A stretch of 5,337 bases of DNA from Nitrospiraceae bacterium (GTDB taxonomy: Bacteria; Nitrospirota; Nitrospiria; Nitrospirales; Nitrospiraceae). Shown piece by piece: positions 1 through 4,455 of the stretch. Each line of letters starts with the position of its first letter. The first letter of the stretch is position 1. The stretch lies in assembly GCA_011391455.1 (NCBI GenBank), contig JAABQN010000149.1, forward strand, positions 1 to 5,337, given 5' to 3'. Below the pieces are notes generated by a model. That model saw nothing but the letters and a program-made list of their open reading frames with translations. It was not told the DNA's origin and made no database searches. The translations under genes and the position numbers were made by a program.

Positions 1-784
1 CCTGGATGACCCGCAGCAGACGGGTTTGTAGCGGGAGTGGCATATCCCCGATTTCATCAAGAAACACCGTTCCCCCTTCTGCGATTTCAATCTTGCCTGG
101 TTCCCGTTTGACCGCTCCGGTGAAGGAGCCCTTCTCATGGCCGAACAGCTCGTTCTCGAGCAAGTTTTCCGGGAGTGCCGCACAATTGACTGCGACGAAA
201 GGTTTCAACCGGCGTGGACTCCAACGATGAATGGCGCGGGCCACGACTTCCTTTCCCGTACCGGTTTCACCGAACAGGATGACGGTCACGTCGGTCTGCG
301 CCGCTTGTTTGGCGATGGTGATTTGCGTGGCCATCTTGGCGTTGGCCCCCACAAGGTGATCGTAGCGATTGTCGATTTCCTGACGGAGGACGTCGACCTG
401 CTGGTGTAGCGCCACAGAAGCCAGGGCTTTGTTGATCACGACGGTCAGGTGATCGGCGCTGAACGGTTTCGTCAGGAAATCAAACGCGCCAAGCTGCATG
501 GCTTGCACAGCGCGCTCGATGGTGCCGAATGCGGTGAGGATGATGATGTGCGGTGTGGGGTAAGTTGGGGAGGCGCCTTTCACCCGCTCCAGGACTTCCA
601 GACCGGACAGACCAGGCAGTTCCAAGTCCAGGAGCGCGAGATCGAATTCTCCTTGTTCAAGCAGGCGCAGCGCGTCTTTTCCGTTGTCGGTTGTGACTGG
701 CTCATGTCCCATCCAGGCGATCCGATTCTCGAGTCCGAGAAGAATATCGCGGTCATCGTCGACGAGTAGGATTTTGGCGCGCAT
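1..784 (-). CDS. NtrC-family sigma-54-dependent response regulator (C-terminus cut by window edge)
   Basis: This is a cytoplasmic transcription activator; 261 codons are visible and the frame is open to the left edge. The receiver domain covers about residues 1-120: acidic pocket VDDD at 8-11, phospho-acceptor Asp53 in LLDLELPG, Thr84 and Lys106 (TKPF). A short linker leads to a sigma-54 AAA+ domain from about 145: 'LVGAN', Walker A GETGTGKE at 172-179, sigma-54 contact loop GSFTGA at 219-224 (usual GAFTGA, a conservative Ala-to-Ser change), and Walker B GGTVFLDEIG at 237-246. The rest of the AAA+ domain and the expected C-terminal Fis-type helix-turn-helix lie outside. The ATG at 782-784 is chosen because receiver strand beta-1 starts at once; the next Met (25) would remove it. 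No Shine-Dalgarno sequence is visible before it. It lies downstream of the kinase gene on the same strand and is its likely phosphorylation partner (inference). Confidence 0.95.
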   Translation of the reverse strand, partial: MRAKILLVDDDRDILLGLENRIAWMGHEPVTTDNGKDALRLLEQGEFDLALLDLELPGLSGLEVLERVKGASPTYPTPHIIILTAFGTIERAVQAMQLGAFDFLTKPFSADHLTVVINKALASVALHQQVDVLRQEIDNRYDHLVGANAKMATQITIAKQAAQTDVTVILFGETGTGKEVVARAIHRWSPRRLKPFVAVNCAALPENLLENELFGHEKGSFTGAVKREPGKIEIAEGGTVFLDEIGDMPLPLQTRLLRVIQ

Positions 785-792
785 GGTGGACC

Positions 793-820
793 CAGGGGTT
801 CAGGGGCTCAGGGGTTCAGG
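793..820. repeat. Octamer tandem repeat in the leader of the response regulator gene
   Basis: Three and a half direct 8-bp units: CAGGGGTT, CAGGGGCT, CAGGGGTT, CAGG. On the gene strand they read CCTG-AACCCCTG-AGCCCCTG-AACCCCTG and end only 8 bases before the regulator's ATG, so they fill the place where a ribosome binding site would be expected. The unit differs from the heptamers in the two large elements. No function is known to me; slippage here would change leader length but not the protein. Confidence 0.85.
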
Positions 821-830
821 CTGAAGGTTG

Positions 831-860
831 AAATTGTAGAATATCCACATAGGAAAATAT
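831..860 (-). promoter_or_regulatory. AT-rich leader segment, possible promoter region for the response regulator
   Basis: This 30-bp stretch is 23/30 A or T, in clear contrast with the GC-rich genes around it. On the gene strand it contains TATATT- and TATTCT-like hexamers about 50-80 bases before the regulator's ATG. I found no convincing -35 hexamer at 16-18 bp from either, and no sigma-54 GG-N10-GC pair. It is the only plausible place for a promoter between kinase and regulator, but the call rests on composition alone. Confidence 0.2.
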
Positions 861-891
861 ACTCCTCGGGAAGTCCTCAGTTCTGAGTCAC

Positions 892-902
892 CGGCTTCGC
901 CG
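892..902 (-). other. GNA-triloop mini-hairpin of copy A
   Basis: On the gene strand this reads CGGCGAAGCCG: a perfect 4-bp GC stem closing a GAA triloop. Its core GCGAAGC is the sequence known from biophysical work as an exceptionally stable DNA mini-hairpin of the GC-GNA-GC class. It branches off between the outer 13-bp inverted repeat and the long heptamer helix, so the folded element would form a three-way junction. Confidence 0.6.
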
Positions 903-909
903 AGTTCTG

Positions 910-990
910 AGTTATAAGTTCTGAGTTCTGAGTTCTGAGTTATCCGGAACTAACTCCCAACTCAGAACTCAAAACTCAAAACTCAGAACT
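910..990 (-). other. Long foldback helix in the kinase-regulator intergenic RNA (copy A)
   Basis: Arms 910-941 and 959-990 are 32 bases each and separated by a 17-base loop. In RNA transcribed from the gene strand, 28 positions pair as Watson-Crick, three as G-U (928/972, 921/979, 916/984) and one (914/986) is a mismatch. There is no following U-run, so this is not a standard intrinsic terminator. A duplex this long is a plausible RNase III substrate or barrier to 3' exonucleases, which could set different mRNA levels for kinase and regulator (inference). Confidence 0.6.
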
Positions 991-1010
991 TCCCAGTGAC
1001 TCAGAACTCC

Positions 1011-3296
1011 TTAGGGCGCGACCGGCAGGGTGAAGTAAAAGCGACTGCCGGCTCCGGGCACGCTTTCCAGCCAGATAGTGCCTCGATGCATGGTCACCAG
1101 GCTCTTGGTGATGAACAGCCCAAGCTGAGCTCCCTGCGCGGAGGGGTTTGCAGATGGCACTTTGGAAAACTCCTGGAAGACTGATCCCAGGTGGTCCGGG
1201 TCGATGCCGCAGCCGGTGTCGGCAACTGAGGTTTGAATAAAGCCGTCGGGAGTCATCTGGAAACCGACGGTGACGCGGCCGCCCGGCGGCGTAAACTTGA
1301 TCGCGTTGCCGATGAGATTCCAGAAAATCTGTTCCAGTTTATCGCTGTCACCCTGGATTGCCGGAAGCCCTTCCGCATGCACGATCTCGAGGGTAATCGT
1401 TTTCTCAGCCGCCACGGGGCGCAAACTCTCAGCGACTCGGTGCGCGGTGGTTTCAATGCAGACCGGTGTGAGGCAGAGCACGGCACGGTTGCTGTCAAGG
1501 CGCGACCAGTCGAGTAATTGATTGATGATTCTGGTGAGCCGGCTCAGATTATGTCCGATACGAGTCAGGTAGGTATGTTGTTGTTCGCTCACCGGCCCCG
1601 CAATACCGTCGCGCATATTGTCTGCAAAACTGCGAATCACGGTCATGGGAGTGCGCAATTCATGGGAGGCGACAGAGAGAAACAGCGACCGCTGCCGATC
1701 GTGTTCCTGAAGCCGCTCATTGGCGATGGTCAATTCCTTCGTGCGCTCTGCAATACGCTGTTCGAGGTGCAGCATGAGTCCTTCGAGGTGGGCATAGGCT
1801 CTGGCATTGTCGATGGCCGAGGCGACGTGGCCTGCGATCGTCGTCAGCATATAGAGATCTTCGTCCGTGCAGGGCTGTGTGCCCCGGTCACCGGCGATGT
1901 ATCCCAGCGTCTGTTTCTGACTCTGGAGCGGCACCGCGACGAAGGACGTCACTCCGGCCCGGCGAGCCAACTCCAGCATCGGTGATTGTACGCGATCGGC
2001 CACGGCTTCAAGGCTTGAGACGAGCAAGGATTTGCCATGAATCAGCAGGTCGGCTTGGAGGCCGCCATCGTCCTGGATTTGCAGATCAAGCAGGTGAGCG
2101 GCCTCCGCAATGTCCGGCGCGACCCCGACGATTTGGGCCACATAGGCCCCGTCTCGTTCGCGATGTCGCAGTATCACAAACATCCGTGTAAAACCCAGGT
2201 TGTTGATCAGGAGCTGCAGGACGGTGTTAAGAATCAGGTTCAGGTCCAGGGTCTTGGCGATGGCCGCACTGACTTGATGTACGGTGGTCAATTGAGCGAC
2301 TTGGTGTTTGATGGTCGCCATGTTTGCTGAAATGGCGACATTCCTTTCCTGTAGTGAGGAGGTCATCAGGGTAAACGTGTCAGTCAGTTGGCCGACTTCG
2401 TCGCGGGTAGATGGTGTGAGGGGCATAGGTGTATGGCCCTCAGCCACTTGCTGTGCCACAGCGGCAAGGCTTCTCAGCGGCTTCGTGATACGGGAGGTGA
2501 GCAGGTGGGCGCCGAGCATGCCTAGGCCGATGATGCAGGCGGTGATGAAAAGAATATTTCTGATCATCGCTTCGAGCTCGTGTTTCAGGTATGCGTCGGT
2601 CAACCCTATTTGGACGACCGCGGCCACGAGTTCCGGCTGAGTCGGTGATGAGTTGGTGCTTCCTTCATCCAGCTGAATAGAGAATGGAGGGAGCGAGGTG
2701 CTTGTTTTTGCCGTTCGCCGTACCGGCATGGCAAAGTCGTAGACGAGTTCCTCCCACACAAATGGGGTTCCTGTTTTGGGGGTGAGGGAGAAACGTGTGA
2801 TCAGAGGAGTCGTATCCGGCGATTGGAAGAGCCGCTTTGCAATCTGACCGTCCGGGTACAGAGGATTCTCCACGGGCCGGCCAAGTCCTGCAGAAGACAA
2901 GCCTGTCCCCTTCGTGTGTTGGGCGAGCACGGTTCCGTCCGGACGGGTGATGACCACATACACCACTTCCTGGACAGCCACGAGGCTGTCAATGAATTGT
3001 TGGAGCGTGTCGTGATCTTCCGCCACCAGGCCTGCATAGCGGAAGTGTTCATTGCCTGCGACGCTCGTGAGGAGAATCGTTCCCAGCTGCTGGAGGCCCT
3101 TGGTCATCGCCTCTCGCCGCGCTTCGATGTAGTACACGCTCAAGGCCGAACAGGTGAGGGTGAGAATGAGGCTGAAAAACAGCATGAACTTTGCGCGCAG
3201 GCCGAGGAAATGACTCGGGCGTAACGGGGTGGGATCCCCGGGTTTCTCCGGCTGGTCAGGTGTATTCAATGGCCTGTCCGCATTAATAGGTTTCAT
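1011..3296 (-). CDS. Membrane sensor histidine kinase (periplasmic sensor, HAMP, GAF, HisKA, HATPase)
   Basis: A 761-residue inner-membrane kinase. Order: proline-rich cytoplasmic N-terminus (1-35); TM1 about 36-56; periplasmic domain 57-245 with a CACHE/PAS-like strand pair VVITRPDGTVLA (114-125); TM2 about 247-267; HAMP about 268-318 (TKPL, DEVGQL); GAF about 345-497; coiled coil about 500-535; HisKA with SHELRTP, phospho-His545; HATPase with N box WNLIGNAIKFT (659-669), G1 box DTGCGI (693-698) and F box FQEF (707-710). The G2 box reads GAQLGL (722-727) where GTGLGL is usual, so a normally conserved Gly is Gln724. No receiver domain is attached, so phosphate must go to a separate regulator, most likely the next gene. 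The start overlaps the binding protein gene by 14 bp; no strong Shine-Dalgarno sequence is visible, which suggests translational coupling. The next Met (38) lies inside TM1, supporting the longer form. Confidence 0.96.
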   Translation of the reverse strand: MKPINADRPLNTPDQPEKPGDPTPLRPSHFLGLRAKFMLFFSLILTLTCSALSVYYIEARREAMTKGLQQLGTILLTSVAGNEHFRYAGLVAEDHDTLQQFIDSLVAVQEVVYVVITRPDGTVLAQHTKGTGLSSAGLGRPVENPLYPDGQIAKRLFQSPDTTPLITRFSLTPKTGTPFVWEELVYDFAMPVRRTAKTSTSLPPFSIQLDEGSTNSSPTQPELVAAVVQIGLTDAYLKHELEAMIRNILFITACIIGLGMLGAHLLTSRITKPLRSLAAVAQQVAEGHTPMPLTPSTRDEVGQLTDTFTLMTSSLQERNVAISANMATIKHQVAQLTTVHQVSAAIAKTLDLNLILNTVLQLLINNLGFTRMFVILRHRERDGAYVAQIVGVAPDIAEAAHLLDLQIQDDGGLQADLLIHGKSLLVSSLEAVADRVQSPMLELARRAGVTSFVAVPLQSQKQTLGYIAGDRGTQPCTDEDLYMLTTIAGHVASAIDNARAYAHLEGLMLHLEQRIAERTKELTIANERLQEHDRQRSLFLSVASHELRTPMTVIRSFADNMRDGIAGPVSEQQHTYLTRIGHNLSRLTRIINQLLDWSRLDSNRAVLCLTPVCIETTAHRVAESLRPVAAEKTITLEIVHAEGLPAIQGDSDKLEQIFWNLIGNAIKFTPPGGRVTVGFQMTPDGFIQTSVADTGCGIDPDHLGSVFQEFSKVPSANPSAQGAQLGLFITKSLVTMHRGTIWLESVPGAGSRFYFTLPVAP

Positions 3297-4254
3297 CGAT
3301 GAGACTCGTCAGCTCCTTTGAGAACGTGATGCCCAGGAACTTCGCGGTCTTGAGATTGACGGTAATCTTGAGCCGCTCGATCGGCAGGGGGTCGAGCGGG
3401 AGCAGCCCTGCTCCGTCGAGAATGTGTTTCACGAGCAGTCCGGTTTCCCTGCCGACATCGCCGTAGTTGACGGACATGCTGAGCAGCGCTCCCATGCGTG
3501 TGAACTCCGGTGAGAACCCGATCACGGGTACCTGACGTGCGAGCGCTGAATCAAGAATGAATTGTACGGACTCGTTCGTCAATACTGTTGAATCCGGTAT
3601 GAGCCATAAGGCTTCAACCTCCTCGAGCATCGCGCGCAATTGCGGGGGCACGTCCTTTTCACTCTCGACGGGAAATCCCTTCAATCGACAGTCAAAGATC
3701 GTGGCTTGCCGCTCAGCTTCCTTTACCCGAACGGAGGTTTTAGCAGGATCGTAGAGAGTGCCGAGCCGGTGCAGGGTCGGCAGGAACATCCGCATTATTT
3801 TGAACTGTCGGTCGAGGGGAACCTCCAGGAGCGTGCCGGTCATGTTGGCGGCTGTGAGTTGATGTTTCAACGGATCCTGGACCATGAGATACACGATCGG
3901 GACATCCACGATTTCTACTTTCGCTGCCAATGCGGCTTTGAGCCCCACGGCGACGACCAGTGACGCATTCGATGCCCGCAGCTTGCGCGCGAGTTTTTTC
4001 CCAGCCTCTAGATCGCCTTGCGCGTCGTACTCGGTATAGGTCGCTCCAATCGGACCCGTAGCCTTCAAGCCTGCAATAGCCTCGCGATAGGCCGCAATGT
4101 CGGAAGACTGCAGGATGGCAATGTCCATCGCGGCGGCTTCCGGCACACAGAGGGTGCAGAGGCCGAGCAACCAGGCGAGCCCCAGCACGGCCCAGGCGGC
4201 TAAGGTACGCCATGCGCGGAAGAGCCTGTTTATGTGGCCAATCGTTTTCATCAT
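3283..4254 (-). CDS. Periplasmic substrate-binding protein, ABC_sub_bind (PF04392-like) family
   Basis: A 323-residue exported binding protein. The N-terminus has basic residues (10-16), a hydrophobic core (about 18-37) and a signal peptidase I-type end PEAAA|MD near residue 42; the Cys residues at 33 and 36 do not form a good lipobox. The mature part shows family hallmarks: VVAVGLKAALAAK (100-112), VPIVYLMVQDPL (118-129), NMTG (137-140), GALLSMSVNYGDVGRETG (255-272) and the C-terminal NLKTAKFLGI (300-309). Relatives bind amino acids or other small ligands for ABC import, but no permease or ATPase gene is adjacent, and the gene is fused by a 14-bp overlap to a sensor kinase. It is therefore probably the kinase's ligand-capturing partner, as TorT is for TorS (analogy, not homology). 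Tandem ATGs open the frame; TTAGG touches the first and is 3 bases from the second, so the exact start is uncertain by one codon. The ligand cannot be told. Confidence 0.92.
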   Translation of the reverse strand: MMKTIGHINRLFRAWRTLAAWAVLGLAWLLGLCTLCVPEAAAMDIAILQSSDIAAYREAIAGLKATGPIGATYTEYDAQGDLEAGKKLARKLRASNASLVVAVGLKAALAAKVEIVDVPIVYLMVQDPLKHQLTAANMTGTLLEVPLDRQFKIMRMFLPTLHRLGTLYDPAKTSVRVKEAERQATIFDCRLKGFPVESEKDVPPQLRAMLEEVEALWLIPDSTVLTNESVQFILDSALARQVPVIGFSPEFTRMGALLSMSVNYGDVGRETGLLVKHILDGAGLLPLDPLPIERLKITVNLKTAKFLGITFSKELTSLIDETY

Positions 4255-4297
4255 CCTAAGACGTATGGTCCCATGGCGCGAGGGAGTTCTGAGTCAC

Positions 4298-4308
4298 CGG
4301 CTGCGCCA
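4298..4308 (-). other. GNA-triloop mini-hairpin of copy B
   Basis: On the gene strand this reads TGGCGCAGCCG: three GC pairs closing a GCA triloop, extendable only by a T-G wobble. The core GCGCAGC keeps the GC-GNA-GC pattern seen in copy A (GCGAAGC) although one of its three loop bases has changed. Confidence 0.55.
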
Positions 4309-4452
4309 AGTTCTGAGTTCTAAGTTCTGAGTTCTGAGTTATTTGGCACTAAACTCAAGACTCTTCTGTCAGCGTTTCCGGTCAATTCATTCCTCATTCC
4401 ACATTCTTTCCCTGACTGCCAACTCAGAACCCAGAACTCAGAACTCAGAACC
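4309..4452 (-). other. Long foldback helix between PAS gene and binding protein gene (copy B)
   Basis: Arms 4309-4340 and 4421-4452 have equal length (32 bases). In gene-strand RNA they pair without a break: 29 Watson-Crick pairs and three G-U pairs (4330/4431, 4322/4439, 4309/4452), closing an 80-base loop. No U-run follows. As in copy A, this could be an mRNA processing or stability element separating two cistrons (inference). Confidence 0.6.
4386..4406. repeat. Short three-unit CATTC heptamer array in the centre of copy B
   Basis: Three imperfect 7-bp units, TTCATTC, CTCATTC and CACATTC, share the core CATTC. On the gene strand they read GAATGTG, GAATGAG, GAATGAA. The period is the same as in the flanking AGTTCTG arrays but the unit is different. 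It lies within the loop part of copy B that copy A lacks. At this length it could partly be chance. Confidence 0.45.
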
Positions 4453-4455
4453 TCT

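Larger units (their letters stand above)
879..1008. repeat. Composite heptamer inverted-repeat element, copy A
   Basis: An intergenic element bounded by a perfect 13-bp inverted repeat, AGTTCTGAGTCAC at 879-891 and its complement at 996-1008. Inside the left end is a GC hairpin (892-902), then five and a half AGTTCTG-type heptamers (903-941, unit two degenerate as AGTTATA), a 17-base centre (942-958), and four and a half inverted heptamers AACTCAG/AACTCAA (959-990). Positions 879-941 match copy B (4285-4340) except for three substitutions and one extra heptamer. The element lies between kinase and regulator genes, its right end only 2 bp past the kinase stop codon. Short tandem heptamers are known from cyanobacterial genomes (STRR repeats); kinship to those is not claimed. 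Likely roles, by inference, are an RNA structure that is processed or protects mRNA ends, or a small non-autonomous mobile repeat. Confidence 0.9.
4285..4452. repeat. Composite heptamer inverted-repeat element, copy B
   Basis: Second copy, in the same orientation as copy A. It starts with the same 13-mer AGTTCTGAGTCAC (4285-4297), then the GC hairpin (4298-4308), four and a half AGTTCTG heptamers (4309-4340), an 80-base centre (4341-4420), and four and a half inverted heptamers (4421-4452). The first 12 bases of the centre (ATTTGGCACTAA) match 9 of 12 with copy A's centre, so homology runs past the array; the remaining centre is much longer than in copy A. The closing inverted 13-mer of copy A is missing. 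The inverted array begins 3 bp past the PAS gene's stop codon, and the 13-mer ends 30 bp before the binding protein's ATG. Confidence 0.9.

Noticed and set aside
449..769. Plus-strand open frame of 106 codons opposite the receiver domain
   Set aside because: The opposite strand encodes a receiver with all catalytic residues; the plus frame shows no protein-like features.
910..990. Rho-independent terminator after the kinase gene
   Set aside because: The helix is long and only moderately GC-rich, and no U-run follows on the gene strand.
879..1008. Copy A as a transposon-derived MITE with target-site duplication
   Set aside because: The 13-bp terminal inverted repeats are real, but the flanks (ending CCTC on the left, starting CCTT on the right) give no clear duplication, and copy B lacks the right terminal repeat. 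Origin left open.
879..1010. Possible CRISPR array
   Set aside because: Units are only 7 bp, contiguous and inverted about a centre; there are no regular unique spacers and no cas genes.
1518..1985. Plus-strand open frame of 155 codons inside the kinase gene
   Set aside because: It lies antisense to a conserved HisKA/GAF coding region and has no recognisable domain; typical shadow frame of GC-rich coding DNA.
4265..4274. Small palindrome ATGG-TC-CCAT upstream of the binding protein gene
   Set aside because: Four-base arms are too short to distinguish from chance.
4341..4360. Sigma-54 promoter (TTGGCAC on the plus strand at 4343-4349)
   Set aside because: No TTGC-type -12 element at the required spacing, and it would point away from all genes in the window.
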